The notes beneath the pieces were generated by a model. The model made no database searches, was not told the DNA's origin, and was given only the letters and a program-made list of their open reading frames with translations. DNA of 49,904 nt from Streptomyces colonosanans (GTDB lineage: Bacteria > Actinomycetota > Actinomycetes > Streptomycetales > Streptomycetaceae). The stretch lies in assembly GCF_001866645.1 (NCBI RefSeq), contig NZ_MLYP01000025.1, forward strand, positions 1 to 49,904, given 5' to 3'. Positions within the stretch are counted from its first letter, which is position 1. Each line of letters begins with the position of its first letter. Below, piece by piece: positions 1 through 8,800 of the stretch. The position numbers were made by a program, and so were the translations under genes.

Positions 1-94
1 GTCTCCTCCGGAGACATGACGCGCCGTCACTACGTGACGGAGCGTTGCACCGTCGCTCCGCGACGGCCTGTAACGCCGCAAAGCGGCGTTACAG
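1..94. repeat. Telomere-like array of four hairpin palindromes
   Basis: Four perfect inverted repeats follow each other with almost no spacer, each with a three-base loop: 1-6/10-15 (loop TCC), 24-30/34-40 (loop TAC), 50-56/60-66 (loop TCC) and 68-79/83-94 (12-bp stem, loop AAA). Closely packed short-loop hairpins starting at the first base are the known layout of Streptomyces linear-replicon telomeres, whose 3' overhang folds for terminal-protein-primed patching. The sequence does not match the archetypal telomere start (CCCGCGGAGCGGG), so it would be a different telomere class. That base 1 is the physical end is an inference. The fourth hairpin carries the box TGTAACG in both arms. Confidence 0.75.
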
Positions 95-496
95 AGCTGG
101 CTAGGAAGGCGTAGGGCGCCACTCCGTGCTGGCCGTTACATAATTGTGGAGTGGCCGCATCGTTCTCTGATGTGTCGTCAGGCTGGATTTGGTGTCCTTT
201 AAGCCTCTGAGCTTCGATTATATCTCTATCTTGGCTCTCGGCTGCTGGTGGAGATGGAGCCGCCTTGCGCTGAAGTGCTCTCCGGGCATCTCCCTGCCTT
301 AAATGTGTACCCATTATGTAACGCACCTGGGTCGGAAGCTTAATTACGTAACGACTACTCTTCGTGTTCAAAGTACGTGGTCTGGACCTCTTATGAAACA
401 CTAGATGTCTGAAAAGACCGACACAAACCTCCCGAAGGGGTTAGGTTACTCGTCAAGAGAGTGACCTACATTTTTGGTGCATTCACTCGCGTTACA
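69..496. promoter_or_regulatory. Scattered TGTAACG/CGTTACA boxes in the subterminal region
   Basis: The seven-base box TGTAACG occurs at 69-75, 87-93 (reverse), 134-140 (reverse), 317-323 and 490-496 (reverse), with the variant CGTAACG at 347-353. Three of these share the longer core ATTAYGTAACG (134-144 reverse, 313-323, 343-353). The same box is clustered upstream of the telomere-associated operon (8963-9043), where 9033-9043 is an exact copy of 313-323. This suggests binding sites for a protein encoded by that operon; the binding is inferred. Confidence 0.5.
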
Positions 497-1102
497 TTAT
501 CTGTGGTGGAGGTGTTGGATATTCTGTACCGATTCTCTCCGGATGGTGTTCTCCAAAGGCGTGAATCGTTGTGTCGCAAAGCAGAATATCAGGCCTGATT
601 CGGGGCTCGTTTTTCTTGTGCTCGGGCTTCTTTGGTCGGTTCTCGGGAGGTGTGTGTGGGAGCTGGTGGGAGGCAGTAGCGCCTTTGTGTCATCCGCCGG
701 TTTCGTCGCCGTGGTACCCCCCAACGGTGCTTTCGAGCAGTCTGGCGGTCGGCATGAGACGGAACCGTCATCGCCATCACCACCCCCGCATCTGACCGCG
801 CTCGCGTTCCGGACGCGCTGCCGGCGCCGCGGCACGGTCGTACGGGTCGTCGTGCCCGGTGCCGCAGGCTCCCACCCGACACACTGGTCCAAGCCGTCCT
901 GGCCCCGAGGCGGACCACGCTCTTTGTAACTCTCTCGCCGAGGTCACCCGGGCTGACCTGGGCCGGAAGGGTTACCGCCCGCGGAAACCGCCCGCCTTCC
1001 CCCGCCCCTGCGGGCCGTGGTCAGTGCCCTGGGGGTACCGCACCCACGACCGCGCTGCAGCCTCACCACCCGTTCGTCGACGGGGAGTTGAGTACCCGGG
1101 CG
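95..1102. other. Subterminal region without a supported gene
   Basis: About 1 kb with open frames on both strands (for example 474-929 and 497-892) that have no recognisable protein and overlap each other antisense. The first 600 bases are clearly richer in A and T than the rest of the window. A hairpin with a 10-base stem (442-451 with 459-468, one G-T mismatch) lies here. I see no RNA gene. A non-coding subterminal stretch inside the terminal palindromes is normal for actinomycete linear replicons. Confidence 0.6.
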
Positions 1103-1140
1103 CTACCGGTGGCGGCGGCGGTCTCGCCACCAGGCGAGCC
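1061..1140. repeat. Direct repeat copy 1 (end of small membrane-protein gene)
   Basis: Bases 1061-1140 are closely similar to 4896-4972, with a few substitutions and one 3-bp indel. The best-conserved part, 1086-1140, contains the stop codon and last residues of the small membrane-protein gene 1103-1306. The second copy retains only that tail, so copy 1 looks like the more complete original. Confidence 0.75.
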
Positions 1141-1306
1141 GGTGCGCGGACTCCTGGGGGAAGACCGACTGCAGGGCCACGACCCCCAGGCCGAGCGCGA
1201 GGCAGCCGAACGCGGTGGCGGCCAGCCACCACGGGGCGCCAGTCAGCGCCACTACTAGGCCAGTGACGCCGGCGGCCAGCAGTAAGATCAGCGGTCGTGC
1301 ATTCAT
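1103..1306 (-). CDS. Small membrane protein (67 aa)
   Basis: A short protein starting MNARPLILLLAAG with two hydrophobic stretches (about residues 5-24 and 26-47), then a basic tail (AWWRDRRRHR). It is probably an inner-membrane protein with a cytosolic C-terminus. The ATG at 1306 was chosen because a purine-rich stretch (GGGGGAGCC) precedes it and the frame further upstream belongs to other decayed sequence. It lies downstream of, and on the same strand as, the pseudogene at 1429-2900. A truncated copy of its 3' end is found at 4896-4972. No function can be assigned. Confidence 0.6.
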   Translation of the reverse strand: MNARPLILLLAAGVTGLVVALTGAPWWLAATAFGCLALGLGVVALQSVFPQESAHRLAWWRDRRRHR

Positions 1307-1428
1307 TGCGAGGGCTCCCCCCATTTCAGACGGGCACCCCGATGGGGGTGCGAATACCGTGCCCGGATTGTGCGCTGACCGTGCGTCCGCTTCACAGGCG
1401 AGAGGGTCGTTTTGTGTATCGGTGGGTG

Positions 1429-2900
1429 TCACACACGGAATCCGTACTGGTCGAAGGCGCGCTGCCAGGCCGTCTCCATCGCCTGCTCCAGGAGCAGGGA
1501 GCTGCGCCTGTGGGCCGCGCCGACCAACCACCGGAGCAGCTCGGGCGGGGCGCCCACGACGAGTTCGGCGACCACCGACCGGCCGGGCCATGTCCAAGAG
1601 GCCCGGGGAACAATGAACTCTTGTGCGAGGGATAGCTCCGGGTGAGGCGGTAAAACGCGCGGGCGCTGCCGCGGGCCTCCCGCAGCTTGTGGAGGTAGTT
1701 CTCGCTGGCCCCGTCGTCCGCGGCCCCGGCGGCCGCGGCGGCGATGCGTTCGAAGCCCAGCATGGGCTGGCGCCTGGGTGCGCCCTCGCACTGCAGGTGC
1801 GGCCAGAAGGCCAGCCGGTTGCGGTAGAGGAAGGCCAGAAGCCGGCCCTTCGCAGCCCAGGCGGCGTACGGTCCGGAGGCGGACGGGGCGGGGGCGTGAG
1901 CCAGGCGGGCAGGATGCGCAACAGCCAGCCTGGCGAGACGGGTCCCTCCATCACGCCGGCGGCCGGATCGTTCCGCGTGCGCTCGACCAGCCAGTCCTCG
2001 AAGTACTCAAGGTCCACCCGGCTCTGGGCCCGCCAGACCGCCGTGCCGCCCCGGCCTGTCCAGTCGTAGCTCGTGCTCCCCCGCTGCCTGCGCCAGCGCC
2101 GTTCTTCCCTGTCGTCGACCTCTAGGAGACCCTGGTACGGCTTGTCCGACGGCTTGTCTTGCTCCCACAGGGCCTGCTCCCGCTCCTGGGCTCGGGGACC
2201 GGTCAGGAAGCGGCGGGCAAGGCCGGTTGCCGTCTCAAAACGCGTCAACGCGTGCCATGACTCCTCCCGTTCCAGGGCTTCCGCGACGCGCAGGATGTGC
2301 CGGTCGTCGTAACCGAGCGGAGCGTCGGTCAGCCGGTATGCGGCCCGGACGGCCCTCGCTTCCAGCAGCCAGGCCTTCTCCGGCCGAGTGCTGGTGGCAG
2401 CCGCCGCCAGCCACCACAGACCGAGGGCGGCGCCGTGGCGCAGCAGGGGCAGCAGGCCGGTGAGGAAGTCGTCGTCGAAGGGCTCCGCGCGATGGCGGTT
2501 GTCACCGCGTCGGTGAGCATGCGGCCCTGGTAGTCGCGGTAGGCGCGCGGGTGCTGTCCCGGCAGCCGCAGGGAGACGGCGCGGGCCCGCTCCAGCAGGT
2601 CGGCGGGGGCCCTGACCCGCAGGGGCACGTCCGTGCGCGGATCTCCCCGCCAGCGCGGCGGGCGCGGGTAGCGCAGCACGGTGGAGATGTGGGTGAGCCG
2701 GTCCTCGGGGTGCTCCTGTTCCTGCGAGGCGACGTGCTCGGTCAGCAGCCGGCGGACCGTCTCATCGCGGGAGGTGCCCCGCCGGACCGTGATCCGGCTC
2801 AGGGCCTCCAGGGCGCAATGCGCACGTTGGTCTCTACGTTGCCGGACACCTCAAGCGTCGTCTCCTGGCTGCGCGACGGCAGGCGGCCCCGCCCCCGGCT
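1429..2900 (-). pseudogene. Multiply frameshifted remnant of a large plasmid-type protein
   Basis: One protein can be followed across reading frames on the minus strand. It runs from a segment with ETTLEVSGNVETNVRIA (about 2870-2818), through RLLTEHVASQEQEHPEDRL (about 2750), LLERARAVSLRLPGQHPRAY (about 2570), DWTGRGGTAVWRAQSRVDLE (about 2040) and MLGFERIAAAAAG (1763), to a C-terminus ending DQYGFRV at 1429. Frame changes are needed near 2818, 2492, 1870 and 1635. Each fragment is compositionally convincing and none extends alone. I recognise the pattern as a hypothetical protein widespread in Streptomyces accessory DNA, but know no function. Four frame breaks make decay far likelier than sequencing error. 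Confidence 0.7.
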
Positions 2901-3075
2901 GTTCGTTCTGTCTCGATGGCCTCGCCACCGGCATAGCCGATGTGCGAGAGGACCGGTCCCGTGATCGGGGCCGGTCCTCGTGTCCGCGGGCACGCGTCAC
3001 CGTGACGTGCGGAAGGTGTCCCTGTCGCGTCGGTTTGCGGCCAGTAGCGGGTCAGGGAACCCGGAGGTCGGTGCT

Positions 3076-3115
3076 GCGTTGGGGGCCCGGACCATCCGGT
3101 CCGGGCCCCCAACGC
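3076..3115. terminator. Strong 18-bp-arm hairpin
   Basis: A perfect inverted repeat: arms 3076-3093 and 3098-3115 with loop ATCC. It sits inside a gene-poor stretch (2901-3501) between the pseudogene and the membrane/HTH pair. No T-tract follows, as is common for high-G+C terminators. The rest of 2901-3501 holds no supported gene; the phrase TGCGGCCAGTAGC appears twice (near 3038 and 3413). Confidence 0.5.
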
Positions 3116-3501
3116 CGCGCCGACGACCGGGTTGTGACGCAGCATCAACGGGCGGCGGGCTGCGGGCAAGACATGCTGGAACGCCCACGGACCGGGGCAG
3201 TCGGAGCGCGGCGGACAACATGCTGGTCGCGGCAGATAAGGACGCGAGTCGCCCGGGGACGGCGGCCGGAGGTGTGCTGGAACACCCGCAGACCAGCAAA
3301 CGGACATCACGCGCACATGGCATTTTCCTGGCGAGCGGTGCGGGGCGGGACGTGCCATTCTCTTCCGCACCGGAGGACGGCAGCCGTCAACTGCCGCCCG
3401 CCACACCGGTTTTTGCGGCCAGTAGCACCTCATCCCCACAGCCGCCGGATCCCGTTCGCGGACCGGCGGCTTGGGCACACCCTCAGGGAGGATCCACCGT
3501 C

Positions 3502-3783
3502 GTGTCCACGCACCACCCCGGCGCGCCCGCGCCCCAGCCGTCGCGCGCTGTAGCCCGTCCACTCACCGCCGCGCAGATCTGCGGCATCGTCGTCTTCCCG
3601 CTCCTGGGCGCCGGTCTCGCGCTCGCTGGCATGCCCGTGGCCGCCGTCCTCACCCTGCTCGCCGGGTGCGGCGCGATCGGTGCGGCCACCATCGCCTCCG
3701 CCGGCGGAGGACGCCGCCTGCTCACCGCACTCGCCACCACCGCCGTCCGCGCGGCCGCCGGCACCGACCTCGGCGCCAAGTAG
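3502..3783 (+). CDS. Small two-helix membrane protein (93 aa) paired with HTH gene
   Basis: Starts at a GTG (3502). After a Pro/Ala-rich N-terminus it has two hydrophobic segments (about residues 24-45 and 46-68, around IVVFPLLGAGLALAGM and VAAVLTLLAGCGAIGAATI) and a short tail. Its stop codon overlaps the AGGAGG ribosome site of the following HTH gene, so the two form one unit. The same arrangement, small membrane protein then tandem-HTH protein, recurs on the minus strand at 10343-9127. Function unknown; a membrane anchor or antagonist for the partner regulator is only a guess. Confidence 0.6.
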   Translation: MSTHHPGAPAPQPSRAVARPLTAAQICGIVVFPLLGAGLALAGMPVAAVLTLLAGCGAIGAATIASAGGGRRLLTALATTAVRAAAGTDLGAK

Positions 3784-3795
3784 GAGGCGGCTTCG

Positions 3796-4719
3796 ATGAC
3801 TTCACCGGCTCCGTCCCCGCACGCCCGCCGCACCGGCCGGCGCCATACCCACCTCATCGGCCTCCTGACCGCACTCAAAGTCCGCAGCCGGCTCACCTAC
3901 GCGCAGCTGGCCGCCCGCGCCGCCGGGCTCGAGGACACCGTCGCCGTCTCCGCGAGCACCCTCAAGCGCGCTGTCGACCCCCGCACCGTGCCCCAGGAGC
4001 ACGTCGTGACCGCCTTCGTCCGCGCCTGCGGCGCCGCGATCGAGGACGAGCGCGACGCGCTGAAGGTGTGGCGGGCCGCCCGTGCCGAGGACCGCGGCAT
4101 CCTCGCCGCGCTGCGGGCCCCGTCCGTCTCCTCCACCCGCACCCGCGCCGACTTCCGAGCGGTCCTAGTCGCCGCCTACGAACGCGCCGGCGCCCCGCCC
4201 CTGCGCGTCCTGCAGGACCGCGCCGGCACCGACGAGGCCGACGGCGCATTGCTGCTGCCACTGACCACCGCCTGGCGCATCACCCGCCGCGAGGGCCAAG
4301 GCCCCGCCAACTGGACCCAGTGCGAGGCTTTCCTGCGCGGCTGCGGCGTCCACCCCCGCCGCATGGGCCCCTGGCAGGACGCCTGGAAACGCACCCGGAC
4401 GCTTCCGCGGGCCGAGCTCGGCTCCACCGCCGCCGACATCCGCCGGACCACCCGCGGCGGACCAGACACCGTCGCCCGCCACGACGCCGCCCGGCTCGCC
4501 GCAGGCATCAGACCAGTCGTAGAAGCACTCGCCGCAGACCCCGGCATCCGCAACGCCCCCGCCACACTGGCCGCAGGCGTCCAGGTGCTCGCGGACGCCC
4601 TCGTCGTCATGTACCGGTCGGCCAGCCGGGAGGCACACCGCAACGGCACCACCCCACCCGACTGGATCACCGCCACCAACCTAGTCCCAGAACCGCCACC
4701 ACCCGCAACCGCCGCCTGA
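3796..4719 (+). CDS. Tandem helix-turn-helix DNA-binding protein (307 aa)
   Basis: ATG at 3796 is preceded by a perfect AGGAGG (3783-3787 region). Residues about 20-80 look like an XRE/Cro-type HTH (LTYAQLAARAAG ... VSASTLKRAVDP ... VTAFVRACG). Residues about 115-190 repeat the pattern (FRAVLVAAYERAGAPPLRVL ... LPLTTAWRITRREGQGP ... CEAFLRGCGV). The C-terminal third is helical. Proteins of this two-repeat type are common in Streptomyces and are annotated only as HTH proteins. It is translated together with the membrane protein at 3502 and is paralogous in layout to 9127-10083. A regulatory role is inferred. Confidence 0.65.
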   Translation: MTSPAPSPHARRTGRRHTHLIGLLTALKVRSRLTYAQLAARAAGLEDTVAVSASTLKRAVDPRTVPQEHVVTAFVRACGAAIEDERDALKVWRAARAEDRGILAALRAPSVSSTRTRADFRAVLVAAYERAGAPPLRVLQDRAGTDEADGALLLPLTTAWRITRREGQGPANWTQCEAFLRGCGVHPRRMGPWQDAWKRTRTLPRAELGSTAADIRRTTRGGPDTVARHDAARLAAGIRPVVEALAADPGIRNAPATLAAGVQVLADALVVMYRSASREAHRNGTTPPDWITATNLVPEPPPPATAA

Positions 4720-4817
4720 ACACCACGACGACGAGTAGCAGCCGACCGAACACCCCCCAGCGTGCCTGACCACAGGCCGTGTCACCGCCCCACAGCCCGG
4801 GCACCAGGAGGAAGGAC

Positions 4818-4880
4818 ATGAAGCCACTCACCCGTATCGCCGAGGCCTCGTACAGCGGCGAGCAGCAGACCAGCCCCTGA
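4818..4880 (+). CDS. Possible 20-residue peptide with strong ribosome site
   Basis: ATG at 4818 follows AGGAGGAAGGAC, an optimally placed ribosome site, and the frame ends at TGA 4878-4880 after 20 codons (begins MKPLTRIAEA). It lies about 100 bases after the tandem-HTH gene on the same strand. Such a good ribosome site before so short a frame is unlikely by chance, but the coding status is unproven. The remainder of 4720-5180 has no supported gene, apart from the repeat at 4896-4972. Confidence 0.4.
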   Translation: MKPLTRIAEASYSGEQQTSP

Positions 4881-4895
4881 AGAACCAGGCTGCGA

Positions 4896-4972
4896 CCTCA
4901 CTGCCCAGTCAACGACGGGTAGTTGAGCACCCAGGCGCTACCGGTGGTGGCGGTCGCGCCACCAGGCGAGCC
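4896..4972. repeat. Direct repeat copy 2 (truncated gene tail)
   Basis: Copy of 1061-1140. On the minus strand it still encodes the tail RLAWWRDR plus stop (4938-4940) of the small membrane protein at 1103-1306, but the similarity stops just upstream (beyond about 4975). It is therefore a truncated gene remnant. Together with copy 1 it brackets the pseudogene and the first membrane/HTH pair. Confidence 0.7.
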
Positions 4973-5180
4973 TGGTGGTCGGCGTGAGAATGACACACCC
5001 CTTCGTCACTCATGCCAGCAACGAGTGAGCCCCACCCGTCAGTGCCAACGACCAGGTCACTGCGCCTGCGCCAGTAGCGCTCAGACGACGACGTTCAACT
5101 GGGCCTCCCCTGCAGACCATCAGCGTTACGGGGCGCCGAGCGCCGCTGTGGGTCGGTCAGTTCGGCCACGGACGGTCGTG

Positions 5181-5801
5181 TCAGGCTCCGATGCCGATGT
5201 AGGAGACGTAGGTGTAGGCGCCCCAGTCGGAGTCGAGTTCGGCGATGACGTCGTCCCAGAGGTCTTCCATGGTGTTCAGGTCGCTGGCGACGAGCGCGTC
5301 GACGGCGTCGTCCCAGATGTAGCGGACCTGTCGGTGCTGGATTCTCAGGTTGCTGCGGCGACGCGGTTCATCGACGGCGGCCTGGTTGACGGGGTGGATC
5401 TCGATGCGGGTGCCTCGGCCGTTGCGGTTGAGGTGCTGTTTGAGGGCGCCAGGGTTGGCGAGGACGTTGTGGGCGCGCAGGTTCCAGTAGGCGGTGTCGA
5501 TGGCTTCGAGGTTGGCCGGGCGCGGACGCCGGGTGCCGCGGGTCCAGGCGCGGATCGTGGCGGGGGTAGCGATGACGCCGGCGTCGGCCAGGGCTTGGGG
5601 GCCGCCTTTGGTGGTGGTGAGGTAGCGCATGCGGGCTTTCAGGCCGCGGCGGGTGTCAGCTGGGGATTTGATTCCACCGTCGATGATCATGCGTTCGAGG
5701 GCGTCTTCAAGGGCGCGGGCGAGGGCGATTTTGCCGTGGACGTTTCCGGGGTCGCGGTCTGCGCCGTAGTTGCCGAAGTTTTTCCATCCGTCGGTCGACA
5801 T
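5181..5801 (-). CDS. Candidate telomere terminal protein (Tpg-like, 206 aa)
   Basis: Residues about 50-115 form a DNA-binding HTH-like block (KARMRYLTTTKGGPQALA ... TPATIRAWTRGTRRPRPANL ... IDTAYWNLR). This resembles the N-terminal part of Streptomyces Tpg proteins, which cap and prime telomeres. A short GTRIEIHPV stretch (about 135-145) and an acidic C-terminus ending YVSYIGIGA follow. The size fits Tpg (about 185 aa) and SCP1-type variants. The ATG at 5801 directly abuts the TAG of the upstream 1052-residue gene, implying translational coupling, as in the tap-tpg operon. It lies about 5 kb from the telomere-like end. It could instead be a plasmid regulator; the similarity is moderate and judged by eye. 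Confidence 0.5.
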   Translation of the reverse strand: MSTDGWKNFGNYGADRDPGNVHGKIALARALEDALERMIIDGGIKSPADTRRGLKARMRYLTTTKGGPQALADAGVIATPATIRAWTRGTRRPRPANLEAIDTAYWNLRAHNVLANPGALKQHLNRNGRGTRIEIHPVNQAAVDEPRRRSNLRIQHRQVRYIWDDAVDALVASDLNTMEDLWDDVIAELDSDWGAYTYVSYIGIGA

Positions 5802-8800
5802 CTATCGGGCGCCCTTCCTCGGCAGGGGGTATTGGTCTTTTTGTTTCATCTGGGTGGTGAGGCGGCCTTCGGTGAAGACCGTGCGCCAGTCGCCGGCTAC
5901 GTGGAGTTCGTCGGTGCCGCGGACGCGGACGACGGTCAGGCCGTTGCTGTGGGCGCGGTGGGATTTGTACCAGAGGTTGGCGAATGCCTGGGAGCGGATG
6001 ATGTGCATCCAGTCGGGTCGGCGAATTTCGCGGTTGACGCTTGATTCTCCGATGGTGGACGTGAATTTTGAATACATTGCCTTGATGTATTCGACGGTCA
6101 CTGTGTCGTCGGTTTCGATGGATTTTGCGCGGGCCTCGGTCAGGACGCGGCGGAATTTTTCCAGGAGGCCTTCGCTGGCGCCGGAGGTCCAGCATTCGGT
6201 GATGTGCGGGGCCTCGCACAGGCCGAGGCGGGCGCAGCGGATGAGGAGGCGAATGGTGGCGTCGTCGAGGAGGACGGGGCCGTCTTCGCGGCGGTTGCCG
6301 ATGGGGTCGGGCAGGTGGGAGTGGTGCCAGGTGGGGCGGGTGGGGAGGCGGTAGATGCCGGAGCGTTTGGGGTCGAAGCCGCCGTCGGGGTCGTGGATCA
6401 GGGCGCCGATGGGCAGGTGAGTCTTGAAGGCGGACAGGAAGCTGGCGTTGGTGTCGAGGGCGTTGACGGTGATTGGGGGGTGGGTGCCGTTTTGGAGGGC
6501 GTCCATGAGGTGGGTGTTGGTCCAGTTATGGCGGCCTTCCCAGATTTCGTCGGCGCCGTCCTTGGTTTTCTTCCGGAGGAATTCGAGGGTTTCCGGGTAG
6601 ACGGTGTGCTCGTAATTCCCTCCGACGCGGGTTGCTTCGAACAGGGCCATGGCGTTCGGTACGGCCTTTTTCACCAGGGCTTCGGTTGTGGCAGTGATGT
6701 CGCCGTCGTGGTCGTGGAGGGCTTCGTCGACGGCGCGGGTGATCATGCCGGTGAAGTAGCTGTAGTCCCGGTTTGCATAGCCGCCCTCGGAAGGAGGTGG
6801 AGCGGCGGAGCGGCGGTGCGATGGCCTGCGTGGGGCGGCGGTGTGGCCTGTCGGGGCGGGCTCGGTGGGCGTGGGGTCCGGGGACGGGCTGGTGGGGGTT
6901 TGGAGAGGCGCCTGCGGGGTCTGTGCGGGGGTGTGCAGGCTCGCGGTCGGTGGCGGCGCTGGGGTGGTGGGGCTGGTGTAGGGATTGGTGAGGTCGGTGA
7001 TGCGGGCGTGGGCGAGGTCGGCGTGGAGGGTGAGGGTGGCCTGCGGACCGAGGTCGCGTTCGGTGATGGTGGCGTGGATCTGGTCGGCGTCGCGGGTCAG
7101 GGTGATGGTGATGTCGAGGCTGAGGGCGGCGATCAGCTGGGGGTCGTCGGTGTCGACGGCGGCGAGGACGGGGAGATCGTGGGTGCGGGCCAGGTGGGCG
7201 AGGGCCTGGGCGGCGTCGGTGATCTGGGGCGGGCCAGACAGCGGCAGCCGGGGGTCCTCGGTGGTTTGCAGGCGGTCGACCACGACGAGGGCCAGGCCGG
7301 GCAGGTCCGGGACGCTCTCGGCGATCGCGTCGGTGGTCAGGTCGGTGCCATCGTCGATGTACAGCGGGGCTTGGGCCAGGTGGTGGTGGAAAGCTGTGGT
7401 GTCGTCCCGTTCGGTGGGGGTGAGGCGGCCGGCTCGCAGGCGGCGGTAGTCGACGGGCAGGTGTGCGGCGACGATGCGTGCGGCGATGTCGGCGCGGGTG
7501 AGTCCGGAGGCGGCGTACAGGACGGGTTGGTGCTGGTCGAGGGCGCTGGTGCGCGCGGCGGTCGTGGCGATCAGGCTGGATCCGGCGCCCGGGGCGGCGG
7601 CGACGAGATAGAAGCGGCCGTGCTGGAGGCCGCCGAGGGCCTCGTCCAGGGTGCGGATGCCTGTCGGCAGGCCCATCAGGGGGGTGGGTGTGGTGGTGTC
7701 ACCGGTCGGGGCGGTGTTGGGGAGGACGGTGTCCAGGGCTTGGGCAAGTGCGGCCAGGCGTCGCGGGGTGCGCGGCGCAGTGATGGCTGGTGGGCCGCTG
7801 GCCGGGATGGCGGTCTCGTGGCCGGTACCGGGCGTCGCTGGAGTGAAGGCCGGCGGGCCCGGCTCGGACGGGGCCGAGAGGGGTGTGGGGAGGGCGGTCG
7901 GCGCTGTGGCCGGCTGCTGGAGTGCCAGGGTGCTGGGTGTGGGGGTGGCGGGGGTTGGAGCGGTAGCGGCTGGCGAGCCGGTACGGGTGGCTGGGGTGGT
8001 GCCGGGTGAGGCGGGGGGTGTGTTGGCAGGTGCAGGCGCGTCTTGGGCTGCTGGCGCCGATTCCGGCTGTGGTTCCGCGGGCATGGTGGCTGCAACGGCC
8101 GCTTCGGCAGGGATAGTTGTCGGCGCGGGTGCGAGGTCTTTGGCGGCCTCGGCTGCTGCTGTGGCCGGAAGGGGATTCTGGACCGCTTGCTGGCCCTCAG
8201 GAGGTGTGGCGGAGTCCGGGGCTGCTGTGCCGGGTGCGGGTTCGGCTTGAGGTGCGGGCGGGGTGGGGGCGCTGTCCGCGGCTGCGGGGAGCAGTACGGC
8301 GACGGGGGTCTTGTGGCGGCACAGCACCTGAGGATGGCCCTCGGCGCCGTACTGGATCAGATCCCCGAGCTTTTTGCGGGCATCCGCGAAGCTGTGGGCT
8401 GGGGCTTGAGTGAGGTCCCAGCCCAGCTCGGTTGCGTGGGCGGGGGTGGTGAGCAGTGCATGGTGCGGGCCGCGCGTCAGGGGTGTGGGTTGTCCTTCGA
8501 TGGCGGCGTCGATCATCTGCTTGAGCGTGCTGCGGGCCTCGTGCAGCGTCGCCGGGCCGGTGCGTGCCTGGGCATGTGGTGTTTCCGCGTCAGGGGCAGC
8601 CGAGGTTGTTCCCGGCTCGTCCTCCGGGCCCTCAACTGACTCGGGTTGACTGTCCTCGCCGTGCCGGCGGCCGGCTTCTTCGGAGGCCGCCTTGGCCACT
8701 GCGGACGGGGTGAGGGGTGTCGGGAAACTCAGCGGCCAGTTGCCCGCCCAGCGCGGAGCCGGGTCGGACGGCTCCCTCAGGGCTGCGTGGGCGGGGTAGT

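Noticed and set aside
474..929. Open frames on both strands near the end (474-929 plus, 497-892 and 589-918 minus)
   Set aside because: They overlap antisense, have no recognisable domains or ribosome sites, and lie in a region that looks non-coding.
1103..2248. Single 381-residue protein on the minus strand
   Set aside because: Only its first part is protein-like; it continues through the frame-shifted pseudogene into the separate small membrane-protein gene.
6204..8009. Long plus-strand frame (601 aa, very Gly/Val-rich)
   Set aside because: Antisense shadow of the 1052-residue gene, typical of high-G+C codon bias.
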